Shown: piece after piece, positions 38,264 through 47,214 of the stretch
Numbering within the stretch: position 1 is the first letter of the stretch
Layout: each line of letters begins with the position of its first letter
Assembly: GCA_947449315.1 (NCBI GenBank)
Contig: CANFRC010000006.1
Coordinates: forward strand, 108,249 to 172,248
Length of the DNA stretch: 64,000 nt
Direction: 5' to 3'
Source: Bacteroidota bacterium
GTDB lineage: Bacteria; Bacteroidota; Bacteroidia; 2-12-FULL-35-15
Notes under the pieces: generated by a model
Databases searched by the model: none
What the model was told of the DNA's origin: nothing
The model's input: only the letters and a program-made list of their open reading frames with translations
Program-made: the position numbers and the translations under genes

Positions 38264-39259
38264 ATGAAGAGGTCACAGGGTTCACAAAGTAGTAGTCAGG
38301 TAAAGGTCAAAGAAGGCATCCGTCTTAACAGACGTGTGTTCACCTTTTTAATCTGCTTGCTGGTATCTATGTTCTTCTGGTTGATGATGTCGCTTTCAAA
38401 AGAATACTCCATTACCGTTAGCTTTCCCGTTAATTATGTGAATCTGCCAGCCGACAAGATTGTTGCCAATCAATTACCAGAAACCATCGATATTGAGATC
38501 ATGTCTAGCGGATTCAACTTGCTTTTATATAAGATCAGGCAGCAACGGGAAACTGTTTTACTTGACATAAAAGATGCAAGACCCTACACCTCGAGAAACC
38601 ATTATTTTCTTTTATGTAATTCGAGGATCGATAAGATTACAGCTCAGTTCAATGGTGATATCAAGATTACTAAAATAAATCCGGATACGATCTTTTTAAA
38701 TTTCAATAAGAAGGTGACCAAGAGAGTGCCTGTTATTGCGACTATCAATATTGATTTTGAAAGTTCGTATCAATTGACGGATTCGATTAAATTAACCCCT
38801 TCCTTTATTGATATATCAGGCGCTGCGGATGTGCTTGATAAGATTAATTCTGTAGAAACAGCTCCTGTTAATTTAAAGAAGGTGGCCTCTTCACTCAGCC
38901 TAAAGTTAGGATTATTAAAAACAGCAGCATTGAAGCAAGTAGAGTTTTCAGAATCGGTGGTGCATGCAGAAGTAAATGTAAAAAAATATACGGAAGCGAG
39001 TTTGGAATTGCCCATTGAGGTTTCCAATTTACCTTATGGATACAGCCTTAAAACTTTTCCTGATAAAGTCATTGTAAAATACAATGTTGCTTTCGATGAT
39101 TACGCGACCATCAATCCGCTTCAATTCAGAGCAAGTGTCGATTACCTGAAGATGGAGCAGGGAAGCAATAAATTAAAAGTGGCGCTGGAAAAATATCCTT
39201 CGACGATTCGTTCCGTGAAATTAAGTATCGATAAAGTAGAATATATCATCAGAAAATAA
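38264..39259 (+). CDS. YbbR-domain protein
   Basis: A 331-residue protein with one N-terminal membrane helix (FLICLLVSMFFWLMMSLS) followed by an extracytoplasmic region of YbbR-like repeats (for example FPVNYVNLPADKIV, LPETIDIEIMSSGFN, PIEVSNLPYGYSLKTFPD). In Firmicutes YbbR (CdaR) regulates the diadenylate cyclase CdaA; Bacteroidota YbbR proteins usually sit next to coaE instead, as here, and their role is unclear. Only four bases separate it from coaE, so the two are surely co-transcribed. Confidence 0.85.
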   Translation: MKRSQGSQSSSQVKVKEGIRLNRRVFTFLICLLVSMFFWLMMSLSKEYSITVSFPVNYVNLPADKIVANQLPETIDIEIMSSGFNLLLYKIRQQRETVLLDIKDARPYTSRNHYFLLCNSRIDKITAQFNGDIKITKINPDTIFLNFNKKVTKRVPVIATINIDFESSYQLTDSIKLTPSFIDISGAADVLDKINSVETAPVNLKKVASSLSLKLGLLKTAALKQVEFSESVVHAEVNVKKYTEASLELPIEVSNLPYGYSLKTFPDKVIVKYNVAFDDYATINPLQFRASVDYLKMEQGSNKLKVALEKYPSTIRSVKLSIDKVEYIIRK

Positions 39260-39263
39260 ACGA

Positions 39264-39854
39264 ATGAAAAAGATTGGCATCACCGGTGGCATAGGGAGCG
39301 GCAAGAGCACTGTCTGCAAATTGTTTGCTTTGTTTGGCATTCCCGTATACAATGCCGATGATGAAGCAAAAAATATTTTAGAAGAGAAGAAAGAAGTAAA
39401 AGATAAAATTGTTGCGTTATTCGGAAATAATGTATTGACGTCCGAAGGCAAGGTGGATAGAGTTGAATTGGCGAAACGTGTTTTCAATCATAAAGAGAAT
39501 CTAGAAAAATTAAATACAATTGTTCATCCTGCTGTCGCACTTCATTTTGATGCATGGTTAAAAAAGCAGCAGGGTTGTCCGTATATTTTAAAAGAGGCTG
39601 CTATCTTATTTGAAAGCGGAGCTTACCAGCAAACAGATGCAGTTATTACAGTAACAGCACCACTTGAATTAAAGATGAAGAGAGTGATGGAGCGGAGTGC
39701 AATCACGCGTGACGAAGTAATGCAGCGCATGAATAATCAGTGGAACGATGAAGAGAAACTGAAACGCTCTGCTTATGAGATTCAGAATGATGAAGCACAG
39801 CTTATTATTCCTCAGATACTAAAGATTCATGCGGCCTTAACAGCTGAAAAATAA
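39264..39854 (+). CDS. coaE: Dephospho-CoA kinase
   Basis: A 196-residue P-loop kinase of standard CoaE length. Walker A is GGIGSGKST (about residues 7-15); NADDEAK, the HPAVALHF region, KEAAILFESGAYQ and VTAPLELKMKRVMERSAITRDEV are the expected CoA-binding and lid segments. It phosphorylates the ribose 3'-OH of dephospho-CoA, the last step of coenzyme A synthesis. It follows ybbR by four bases. Confidence 0.95.
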   Translation: MKKIGITGGIGSGKSTVCKLFALFGIPVYNADDEAKNILEEKKEVKDKIVALFGNNVLTSEGKVDRVELAKRVFNHKENLEKLNTIVHPAVALHFDAWLKKQQGCPYILKEAAILFESGAYQQTDAVITVTAPLELKMKRVMERSAITRDEVMQRMNNQWNDEEKLKRSAYEIQNDEAQLIIPQILKIHAALTAEK

Positions 39855-39855
39855 T

Positions 39856-39886
39856 TTTGTCGTCTGCAAATTCTTTACTATTTTCG
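39856..39886 (+). promoter_or_regulatory. Promoter of the DUF4190-like gene
   Basis: TTTG (39856-39859) and TATTTTCG (39879-39886), 19-base spacer, 20 bases before the start codon. Confidence 0.55.
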
Positions 39887-39905
39887 ATTCAAATAAAATA
39901 AACAT

Positions 39906-40301
39906 ATGGAAAATCAAGGAACACCCAATCAAGACAATTCAAATCAAGTATTCAGTCAGCAATTTCGGCAGCTGCAACAATTGCCTAATTCAACTGCAGT
40001 GCTGGTATTGGGTATTATTTCCTTACCTGTTTGTTTTTGCTACTTTTTAATGGGTATCCCTGGATTTGTATTAAGCATCATTTCATTGTCGATGGCCAGC
40101 AAAGCAAAAAAGATATATGAAGTTAATCCTTCGTTGTACACGCCCGGTTCATACAACAATTTAAAAGCAGGCAGAGTATGTGCAATTATCGGCTTGGTTC
40201 TTAATTCGATTTTGTTAATTACCGTGATCATCGTTTTTGTAATGGTTGCTTCTACAGGCGTTGCCATAGAAAGTATTTTGCACGACATGCATGTACGTTA
40301 A
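39906..40301 (+). CDS. DUF4190-like membrane protein
   Basis: A 131-residue protein with a Gln/Asn-rich cytoplasmic N-terminus (about 30 residues) and two long hydrophobic helices (TAVLVLGIISLPVCFCYFLMG and a second near 95-120). Between them lies a loop with SMASKAKKIYEVNPSLYTPGS. The C-x-C in the first helix and the AGRVCAIIGLVLN start of the second fit the CCC-motif/DUF4190 type of small Bacteroidota membrane proteins. Function unknown. The DUF2752 gene follows after a hairpin and may be partly co-expressed. Confidence 0.75.
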   Translation: MENQGTPNQDNSNQVFSQQFRQLQQLPNSTAVLVLGIISLPVCFCYFLMGIPGFVLSIISLSMASKAKKIYEVNPSLYTPGSYNNLKAGRVCAIIGLVLNSILLITVIIVFVMVASTGVAIESILHDMHVR

Positions 40302-40315
40302 TAATTTTAAACATT

Positions 40316-40338
40316 AAAAGGGCGAAAGCCCTTTTTTT
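40316..40338 (+). terminator. Short terminator between DUF4190-like and DUF2752 genes
   Basis: AAAAGGGC-gaaa-GCCCTTTTTTT: a tight GAAA-loop stem with a T run, ending only seven bases before the next start codon. Confidence 0.7.
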
Positions 40339-40344
40339 AGTTGT

Positions 40345-40644
40345 ATGCTTTACAGCCTCACTCATTGGTTAGAGAATAATATGCAAACCTGTGGATTTAA
40401 AAAAGCCATTGGTTTCGACTGTCCTGGTTGTGGAACACAACGTGCATTTATTGCTTTGCTGAAAGGACATGTGATGGAAAGTATCCGTTTGTATCCGGCC
40501 TTAATTCCGATGTTGATCCTGTTTTTATTTTTGATCCTTCACCTGAAATTCAAATTTACGAAAGGTGGCACCTACCTGATGTATACGTTTATTCTGGTGG
40601 TGAGTATTATTCTGATCAGCTATATTTTTAAAATGCTACGCTGA
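40345..40644 (+). CDS. DUF2752 membrane protein
   Basis: A 99-residue protein with the DUF2752 signature: KKAIGFDCPGCGTQRAF (CPxCGxxRA) followed by an amphipathic stretch and two hydrophobic helices (YPALIPMLILFLFLILHL and MYTFILVVSIILISYIF). Common in Bacteroidota next to DUF4190/TM2-type genes, as here; function unknown. The start codon lies seven bases after a terminator-like hairpin. Confidence 0.85.
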   Translation: MLYSLTHWLENNMQTCGFKKAIGFDCPGCGTQRAFIALLKGHVMESIRLYPALIPMLILFLFLILHLKFKFTKGGTYLMYTFILVVSIILISYIFKMLR

Positions 40645-40717
40645 AATTTTTATTGAAATTATGTTCTCTCGTTTTTACCTTGCTGTTGTTAACAGAATAG
40701 TGGAGCGAACAAAAAAG

Positions 40718-41827
40718 TTATTTTTGTTCGTTATGGCAATATTGTTCTAGCAAGCCAGTTGCTTTTTCGTTATTTAAAGCATCCGCTTTTTCAAGATCCT
40801 TACACGCTCCTTTTTTGTCGTGGTTGGCATATTTTACCAATGCTCTGTTAACGTAAGCCATTGAAAAGTCGAATTTTAATTTGATGGCCATATCCAAATC
40901 TTCGAGGGCACCAGTATAATTTTTCATCGCACCTTTAGCGGTACCTCTGTTCATATATGCAATTACATTTTTAGGATCCAGCTTGAGTGCATCATCAAAA
41001 TCGCGCACAGCACCAGAGTAGTTGAAAATATTGATACGAGCAGCTCCTCTGGTGATCAGCGCATCCACATTGTTGGGTTCAAAATCAATGTATCGGCTAA
41101 GGTCTTTGTCTGCATTTTTAAATGCACTACCATTAAAATTAGTTTTACCTCTGAACAAATACGCTTCGTTATTTTCGGGATCCAGACTGATCACCTTGTT
41201 AAAGTCATTCAGAGCAAGCACGTAATCTTTTTGGTAAATTAATAGTACGAATCCTCTTTTCATATACCCATCTTTAAAGTTTGGGTCCGATTCTATGGCG
41301 TGGCTATAGCTTTCTATGGCTTCCTTATATTTCTTTTGTTTTTCTTTCAGCATCGCCAAATGATAATAGGCTTGTACATCATCGTAATTTTTTTCAATGG
41401 CGACATTAAAATCTTTGAGAGCGCTGGTGTCGTTTTTATTTTGAGCTTCCAGAATACCTCTTTCACGGAAGGCGTCTCCGCTGTTTGGGTCGATGCTTAT
41501 TGCTTTATCGAAACTCATCATCCCATTGCGGTAATCATTTGTTTTTGTTTGCACGATTCCCATTTGGTAATTGGCTGCAAAAGAATTCGGATTTAATTTC
41601 AAAGCCTTTTTGTAATCTTTCATGGCTTCCTTGTAAAATTTTTTGCTCCCCTTGCTGTCATTGTTTTTAAAATGAATTTCTGCCGAATCACATTTTATGT
41701 TACCTGATTTTATGAATTTTGATGCAACATCAGCAGTATCTATGGTTGTAGCAGGGTCCTGTGCCAATACTCTTCCCGATGAAAGAAGGAATAGAAAAAG
41801 ACAATATTTAAAAATCAGTTTTTGCAT
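40718..41827 (-). CDS. Secreted TPR protein, about eight repeats
   Basis: A 369-residue protein with a signal peptide (LIFKYCLFLFLLSSGRVLA). Residues about 35-360 are a run of tetratricopeptide repeats with regular 34-residue spacing (AIESYSHAIESDPNFKDGYMKRG, ALNDFNKVISLDPENNEAYLFRG). It should form a solenoid scaffold in the periplasm or outer envelope. Related in style to the smaller TPR protein at 1051. It ends close to no other gene; the PIF1-like helicase gene is upstream on the same strand with 35 bases between. Confidence 0.8.
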   Translation of the reverse strand: MQKLIFKYCLFLFLLSSGRVLAQDPATTIDTADVASKFIKSGNIKCDSAEIHFKNNDSKGSKKFYKEAMKDYKKALKLNPNSFAANYQMGIVQTKTNDYRNGMMSFDKAISIDPNSGDAFRERGILEAQNKNDTSALKDFNVAIEKNYDDVQAYYHLAMLKEKQKKYKEAIESYSHAIESDPNFKDGYMKRGFVLLIYQKDYVLALNDFNKVISLDPENNEAYLFRGKTNFNGSAFKNADKDLSRYIDFEPNNVDALITRGAARINIFNYSGAVRDFDDALKLDPKNVIAYMNRGTAKGAMKNYTGALEDLDMAIKLKFDFSMAYVNRALVKYANHDKKGACKDLEKADALNNEKATGLLEQYCHNEQK

Positions 41828-41862
41828 TTTACAGAATTTTTTTTTCAGTATAAATTTAGTAA

Positions 41863-44127
41863 TTATTTTTTTGAATGCTGATAGTAGGTCATGGCAAACC
41901 GAATCTCAGAATAGGTGTAATCATCCCCTAGCGATTGTTTTATAGGACCAAACAGCGTTGTGTCCAATGTTTTTGAAACCGTGATGATGTTTTTCATCTT
42001 TTCTTCATCCACAAATAATTTCACATCAATCATGCCTAAACCAGCATAATGTGCCAAGTGTCCTTCAATGGTCAAAGGCACCATCTTGCGTTCTTGCGCT
42101 ATTTCTTCAATTGTTTTTCCTGACTTAAATAAGTGGAAGGTCACTTCTTTGGTATTTATTTTTTCTTTTTTATCGGTCTCCGTTTTAGTTTTGTCTTTTT
42201 TTCTTGATTTAGGAGTTGGCACTTTGCTGAGTTCTTCGATACGTTCTTTGTTTTCTTTCGCTGTGTTGATGGTCTCTTTCGAGAACTCCGAATTTTCATT
42301 GGCCGAGTTTACCATTGCTTCTGCTTTGTTGATGAGCTGTAGCTGTTTGAAAAATAAAGCGTCGAGTTCTGCGAGTTCGGTCAGGTAGGCTTTTACTTTT
42401 TTCTCCGATTGCAGCTTTTCTATTTGTTTTAAGATTGTCTTCGAGAATTGTTTGAGCAGTGGTGCAAAATGATCTTTAGCGGCAAGGATGCGGGCTTTTA
42501 GCTGATTTTTGAAATCCGGTTGTTTGGAAATAAAAATGTTGTTCAGCTGATTTAAAAATTTATCGGAGACAATCTTCGTGGCTTCCACTTCTTTTTTTAA
42601 TTCGAAGGCCCAGTTAAAATGTTTCTGCTTGGACGACTTTTGCTCATCTTTCTGATAGCTTTCTATGTGGAGGGTAAGCGCATGATTCAGTGTCGCAAAA
42701 TTAAAACACTGAATCACATAGTTTTGAAAAAAGACAAACGATTCTTTCTCAAATAATTCTGCAAGCACCTGGTTGCTGTCTTTGGTATTAGCGTATTCGG
42801 TGATGTTAGCATTCACATTTAGGCTATTCACATTGATGGGCGATGACAAGATCAAACCTTTCAATGATGTCAAGCGGGAAAGAGCCACATATACCTGTCC
42901 GGGAGCAAATGCATTTTCAATATCAATGATGGCTTTTTCGAAAGTAAGTCCTTGGCTTTTATGAACGGTGATGGCCCAGGCCAATTTGATCGGGTATTGC
43001 GTGAAGGTTCCGTTTATCTTTTCTTCTATTTCGTTGGTCGCTTCGTTAAGCGAATATTTAATGTTCTGCCATTCGTATTTGCTGACAGCGATAGGAGGCT
43101 TGCCATCGTTAAAGCTGACTTCAATTTCATTTGCATTGATATTGGAAACGATGCCGATCTTTCCATTAAAAAAACGTTGGTTTCCACTCGGATCATTTTT
43201 GATGAACATGATTTGTGCACCTTTTTTAAGTTCTAAATTTTGTTCAACAGGAAAGGCATATTCATTAAAATCATCTACAATGCTGGCTTTGAAAAAATAG
43301 GAAGGGCCCGGCAAACTCAGTAGCGACTCTCTGTTCAGACTGTCCGCTTTATTGTTATGAGTGGTTAAATGAATGTAGTTGTCATTTAGATCCGATTTAT
43401 AGTCCGGTTTGTAAAACGAGTTGAGCGTTTCAATATCTTGTTTTGTAACTTGGTTGTTGCGTAAATTGTTGAGTATAGATATGAAGCTGTTGTCTGCCTG
43501 ACGGTAGATTTTATCCAGCTCGATGTACAGCGGTTTGCTCTGTTGCAATACAACAGCATCAAAGAAAAAGGCAGTGCGGTAATGACTTTTCAGAAAGCGC
43601 CATTCATCGTCTTTTACCACAGGAGGAAGTTGCAACAAGTCGCCGATAAATAAAACCTGAACACCACCGAAGGGAAGGTTGTTTTTTCTTCTCACACTTT
43701 TTAGAACAGTATCAATGGCATCCAAAAGATCAGCGCGCAGCATACTTACTTCATCAATGATTAAAAGCTCAAGTTCTTGTAACAGTCTGCGTTTGGTGGT
43801 GTTGAGCTGAAGTCCGCGGAGTAAGGTATTCGGATTGTTTATTTTTTGATTCTCGTTGAATTCAAGTGTTGTTTCGCGCGAAGGGATAAAAGCACCAAAG
43901 GGCAATTGAAACAACGAGTGTATGGTAACACCGCCCGCATTGATGGCTGCAATTCCTGTAGGTGCAACAATCACTGCATTTTTATAGGTATGTTTTATGA
44001 TGTGTTTTAAGAAAGTTGTTTTTCCTGTCCCCGCTTTACCCGTCAGAAAAACATTTTTGTTGGTGTTGTTAATGAATTTGGATGCAATGGAAGCAATGTT
44101 GTTTTCCTGATTGCTTTGTTGTGTCAT
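41863..44127 (-). CDS. PIF1-like helicase with C-terminal helix-turn-helix domain
   Basis: A 754-residue superfamily 1B helicase. Walker A is GKAGTGKTT (30-38), motif II LLIIDEVSMLRADLLDAID, motif III QVLFIGDLLQLPPV, and motif VI HKSQGLTFEKAIID plus GQVYVALSRLTSLKGL. These are the hallmarks of PIF1/RecD2-type 5'-3' helicases. After a charged, Lys/Glu-rich linker (about 560-680) a small helix-turn-helix domain follows (TFHLFKSGKTIEEIAQERK, TIEGHLAHYAGLGMIDV), like the one at the end of RecQ-type and Bacteroidota PIF1 helicases. Predicted role: unwinding of G-quadruplexes, R-loops or stalled forks. It is normal for the phylum, not an obvious defence gene. Confidence 0.88.
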   Translation of the reverse strand: MTQQSNQENNIASIASKFINNTNKNVFLTGKAGTGKTTFLKHIIKHTYKNAVIVAPTGIAAINAGGVTIHSLFQLPFGAFIPSRETTLEFNENQKINNPNTLLRGLQLNTTKRRLLQELELLIIDEVSMLRADLLDAIDTVLKSVRRKNNLPFGGVQVLFIGDLLQLPPVVKDDEWRFLKSHYRTAFFFDAVVLQQSKPLYIELDKIYRQADNSFISILNNLRNNQVTKQDIETLNSFYKPDYKSDLNDNYIHLTTHNNKADSLNRESLLSLPGPSYFFKASIVDDFNEYAFPVEQNLELKKGAQIMFIKNDPSGNQRFFNGKIGIVSNINANEIEVSFNDGKPPIAVSKYEWQNIKYSLNEATNEIEEKINGTFTQYPIKLAWAITVHKSQGLTFEKAIIDIENAFAPGQVYVALSRLTSLKGLILSSPINVNSLNVNANITEYANTKDSNQVLAELFEKESFVFFQNYVIQCFNFATLNHALTLHIESYQKDEQKSSKQKHFNWAFELKKEVEATKIVSDKFLNQLNNIFISKQPDFKNQLKARILAAKDHFAPLLKQFSKTILKQIEKLQSEKKVKAYLTELAELDALFFKQLQLINKAEAMVNSANENSEFSKETINTAKENKERIEELSKVPTPKSRKKDKTKTETDKKEKINTKEVTFHLFKSGKTIEEIAQERKMVPLTIEGHLAHYAGLGMIDVKLFVDEEKMKNIITVSKTLDTTLFGPIKQSLGDDYTYSEIRFAMTYYQHSKK

Positions 44128-44352
44128 ACGCTTCTTTCCTAATTGAATTTATTCAGCATAAAAATAAGGAAATGTTCGGAGCGTTCATTTTAATTTTATC
44201 AAATGATTTGAACGATGCTGTGAATTAAATGGCAGTAGTGGGGCGCGCATAACAATCAAAAAAAATCCTTAATATTGTCTTAAGGATGAATGGAAGAAAT
44301 TGTTTGCTAAGATTTGTCAGTGCGCCATTCCATTGTTTAAAATAAAATAAAA

Positions 44353-45609
44353 ATGAAAAAAGTTGCCGTAATAGGTTCAGGTATCTCAGGATTAAGTATC
44401 TCACGCATGTTAAGCAAACGCTACGATGTGGAGATACTAGAGAAGAATCAACTGTTTGGTGGGTTGATAAAATGTGAACGCATAGAAGGGAATTTATTTC
44501 ACCGTGTTGGCGGACACGTTTTCAATAGCAGAAATGAGTTGGTGTTGGCTTGGTTCTGGAGTCATTTTGATCAGGAAAATGAATTCTTGAAAGCAACGCG
44601 GAATGCAAAAATTTTAATGAACGACTCGCTCATCGGATACCCGATCGAGAATTACCTGTATCAACTGCCCGATGAGCAATTGAAGCTGATTGTAAATGAA
44701 CTGCTAACGCTTCTGAAGCAAGATAGAAAAGAAGCCTACACTAATTTCAAAGAATTTCTGATTGGTAATTTCGGACAAGAGTTGTATAAATTATATTTCG
44801 GTCCATACAATTCAAAGATATGGAATACCGACTTGGCAGCTGTTCCGCTTCATTGGCTCGATGGTAAATTGCCGATGCCAAAGTTGAACGAAGTGCTCTT
44901 AAGTAATATTCAGAAGAAGGAAGAAGCAGGAATGGTTCATGCTACTTTTTATTATCCGAAAAGAGACGGCTCTCAGTTTATAGTGAATCGTTTGTCGGAA
45001 GGCTTAACGATACACTGTGATTACAAAGTGGTATCCATTCAGGTGCAGGAAGATCAACTGCTGCGCATCAACAATGGCGACAGAGTGGTTGATTCTATTG
45101 TGTATTGCGGAGATGTGCGAGCGCTGCATAACATCGTGCAGATAGAAAATGAGGCCTTAAAAAATGCGATGATGAATGTTGCGAATCTTCCCTCTAATGG
45201 AACATCCAATGTGTTGTGTGAGACCGATGGGAATGACATCTCTTGGTTGTATCTGCCGGAAGATAAGTTCAAGGCACACCGTATTATTTACACCGGTAAT
45301 TTTAGCGATACCAATAATGAAGGCAGTAAGCGCAAGACCTGTGTAGTTGAGTTTTCTGGGAAGCAGGAGCAGGCATTGATGTTAGAAGAGCTGAAGCGAT
45401 TGCCTGGAAATCTAAAAGCATTGGCTTTTAACTACGAACCCAATTCGTATATCATTCAACACAAAACAACCAGAGCAGATATAGCATTGCTAAGAGCTTT
45501 GTTAAAGCCGTACCGTATCTTTTTATTGGGTCGCTTTGCCGAATGGGAATATTACAACATGGACAAATGCATTGAAGCTGCTATGGAGCTGGAGAAAGAT
45601 TCTTTTTAA
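44353..45609 (+). CDS. FAD-dependent protein, UDP-galactopyranose mutase/protoporphyrinogen oxidase-like
   Basis: A 418-residue flavoprotein. The N-terminus is a dinucleotide-binding loop (VAVIGSGISGLSISRML, then VEILEKNQLFGGLIKC). GGHVFNSRNELVL and the YFGPYNSKIWNTDLAAVPLHW segment resemble the UDP-galactopyranose mutase branch of the amine oxidase superfamily, and the C-terminal LLGRFAEWEYYNMDKCIEAA is the second FAD contact seen in that branch. It may act on sugar nucleotides for the cell surface, but it is shorter than, and distinct from, classic Glf, so the substrate is unresolved. No glycosyltransferase is adjacent; it stands alone. Confidence 0.75.
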   Translation: MKKVAVIGSGISGLSISRMLSKRYDVEILEKNQLFGGLIKCERIEGNLFHRVGGHVFNSRNELVLAWFWSHFDQENEFLKATRNAKILMNDSLIGYPIENYLYQLPDEQLKLIVNELLTLLKQDRKEAYTNFKEFLIGNFGQELYKLYFGPYNSKIWNTDLAAVPLHWLDGKLPMPKLNEVLLSNIQKKEEAGMVHATFYYPKRDGSQFIVNRLSEGLTIHCDYKVVSIQVQEDQLLRINNGDRVVDSIVYCGDVRALHNIVQIENEALKNAMMNVANLPSNGTSNVLCETDGNDISWLYLPEDKFKAHRIIYTGNFSDTNNEGSKRKTCVVEFSGKQEQALMLEELKRLPGNLKALAFNYEPNSYIIQHKTTRADIALLRALLKPYRIFLLGRFAEWEYYNMDKCIEAAMELEKDSF

Positions 45610-45816
45610 TTCCTGCACCCGAATCACATTCAAATTCTAATTTATTTTTTTTGCTTCTATTGACATGGCGAACATCGTCAGCTAGATTCTGATTTGTTTT
45701 GCTTTCTGTTTTAAGGATTAACGTTTTGTTCGGTGAAGGTGACGGTTGTATCTACAGCAATCAAAAAAAGATGAAAGAATCTTTAAAGAGGGCGTAGGAA
45801 GCGATGAAGGGGAGTC

Positions 45817-46506
45817 TTATAAAATATTGAGACGCTTATAAATTTGGCTTTTATAGGTTTTGCCTATCGGGATCAGCTTTGCGCCCATGGTGATGGTGTC
45901 ATCCTCAATGTCTTCTATCGCGTCTATTCGGATAATAAAAGAGCGGTGTACACGCAAGTATTTCTCCTTTGGAAAACGCTGTTCAATTGCTTTCATGGAG
46001 GAGTGAATGGTGAATTTTTTATCTTTTGAAAATAAATTGACATAATCACCGATACATTCAATCAGTTTTATTTCGGACTTGTCAACTTTGGTGATTGTTT
46101 TTGCTTCCTTGATGAAAATAACATTGTCCTTGAATTCAAGTTCATTGGTATTGGTCTCCTTTTTCTCCGCTTTTTTTACTGCCAAAGAAAATTGATCAAA
46201 ATGAATGGGTTTTAAAAGATATCCAGAAACGTTATATTTAAATGCTTCTACTGCAAATTCGGAATGCGAGGTGGTTACGATTACCTTAGGAAGAATGTCG
46301 TTTAGGGTGTTGATAAATTCAATCCCTGTCATTTCGGGCATTTCAACATCCAGAAAAATAAGATCTATATCATTCGATTTTAAGAAAGTAATGGCATCCA
46401 GCGGATTTTCAAAATGTCCCACTAATTGAAGTTTGGGGTGTTTAGAAATAAAAAGTTCCAGAATTTCTCTGGACATTTTATCATCCTCGATGATTATACA
46501 TTTCAT
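45817..46506 (-). CDS. LytTR-type response regulator
   Basis: A 229-residue regulator. Receiver domain 1-120: acidic pocket EDDK (7-10), phospho-acceptor Asp53 in LIFLDVEMPEMTG and conserved Lys in YLLKPIHFDQF. LytTR DNA-binding domain about 130-229 (VDKSEIKLIECIGDYVNLF ... YLRVHRSFIIRIDAIEDI). LytTR domains bind pairs of short direct or inverted elements. It overlaps the preceding Hpt gene by four bases (ATGA), so the two are translationally coupled and should share a phosphorelay. No histidine kinase is in the window. Confidence 0.92.
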   Translation of the reverse strand: MKCIIIEDDKMSREILELFISKHPKLQLVGHFENPLDAITFLKSNDIDLIFLDVEMPEMTGIEFINTLNDILPKVIVTTSHSEFAVEAFKYNVSGYLLKPIHFDQFSLAVKKAEKKETNTNELEFKDNVIFIKEAKTITKVDKSEIKLIECIGDYVNLFSKDKKFTIHSSMKAIEQRFPKEKYLRVHRSFIIRIDAIEDIEDDTITMGAKLIPIGKTYKSQIYKRLNIL

Positions 46507-46862
46507 ACGTTTCTTTTTTTAAGTTCGGTAGCTAATTCTGTATAAACTTTTTGGCAATTATTATCAAGCTGATCAACCAATGCGGGTATCAAATGAGCGT
46601 GTTCCTGCTGATGACAATACAATTCTATTTCGGCAACAGACTGAATTAAAAAAGGGGTGCCAACATATGAAATGCTTCCTTTTAATTTATGAGCGGCAGC
46701 TTTCATTTTATTCCAATCGTTCGCTTTCGAATTTTTTTTTATCTCAGCAATAATTGAAGGTGTATGAAGCAAAAATTCATTGATAAGGGTGTGTTGAAAA
46801 GCAGTATTGCCCGGCGCAATCGATCGGATGTATGTTAGATCTACTAATTTTTTTTCAGGCAT
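46503..46862 (-). CDS. Histidine phosphotransfer (Hpt) protein
   Basis: A 119-residue protein started at ATG 46862 (MPEKKLVDLTYIRSIAPGN). The frame is open to 46955 but the extra 31 residues are basic and unlike Hpt proteins, and the promoter-like motifs lie there. The phosphoryl-accepting histidine is in KAAAHKLKGSISYVG, the Hpt consensus HxxKGxxxxxG. It should relay phosphate from an unknown hybrid kinase to the LytTR regulator, whose gene overlaps its stop codon. Confidence 0.85.
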   Translation of the reverse strand: MPEKKLVDLTYIRSIAPGNTAFQHTLINEFLLHTPSIIAEIKKNSKANDWNKMKAAAHKLKGSISYVGTPFLIQSVAEIELYCHQQEHAHLIPALVDQLDNNCQKVYTELATELKKRNV

Positions 46863-46936
46863 ATCAATCAGGTTTAAAATGTTGGTATCAGCTCCTGCTT
46901 GTCTTTCTTTGGTAATTGTATGAAATGTTTCTATTC

Positions 46937-46976
46937 GGTTTCGTTTCGGTTGCAAATCAAATACAAAAACGAAACC
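46937..46976. promoter_or_regulatory. GGTTTCGTTT / AAACGAAACC inverted elements before hpt-lytTR
   Basis: GGTTTCGTTTCGGTT starts at 46937 and AAACGAAACC at 46967, 75-115 bases upstream of the Hpt start on the minus strand. The same pair appears at 49258-49320 before the collagen-like operon. Possible operator of the LytTR regulator (autoregulation), or a repeat. Confidence 0.45.
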
Positions 46977-47214
46977 AATCCTATTTTTTGCAGGCCAATC
47001 ACGAGCAAAAAAGCTATAGTTTAAAAAGTTCTACTAAGATAATAAATAATTCCAATAATTGGGTGTTTTTTTTTCTGAACGTGCAATTTTACTGATTGCA
47101 ATGGTTGTAAGCCTTGCATTTGCTGCATGAGTGGTATGAGGAATCTGTTCTATTGTTTTTTTTCCTTCTGCTTCAGCAGTTTTATAGCGCGAGTAAGCGA
47201 AGGAGCTTTGATTC
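46977..47214. other. Intergenic stretch between hpt and the broken adhesin
   Basis: With the operator-like elements this forms a gap of about 350 bases. I find no open frame with coding character, no terminator and no RNA gene here. Confidence 0.5.

Noticed and set aside
41863..44127. Defence-island helicase
   Set aside because: PIF1-like helicase with this C-terminal helix-turn-helix is a common Bacteroidota housekeeping gene and no defence partners flank it.
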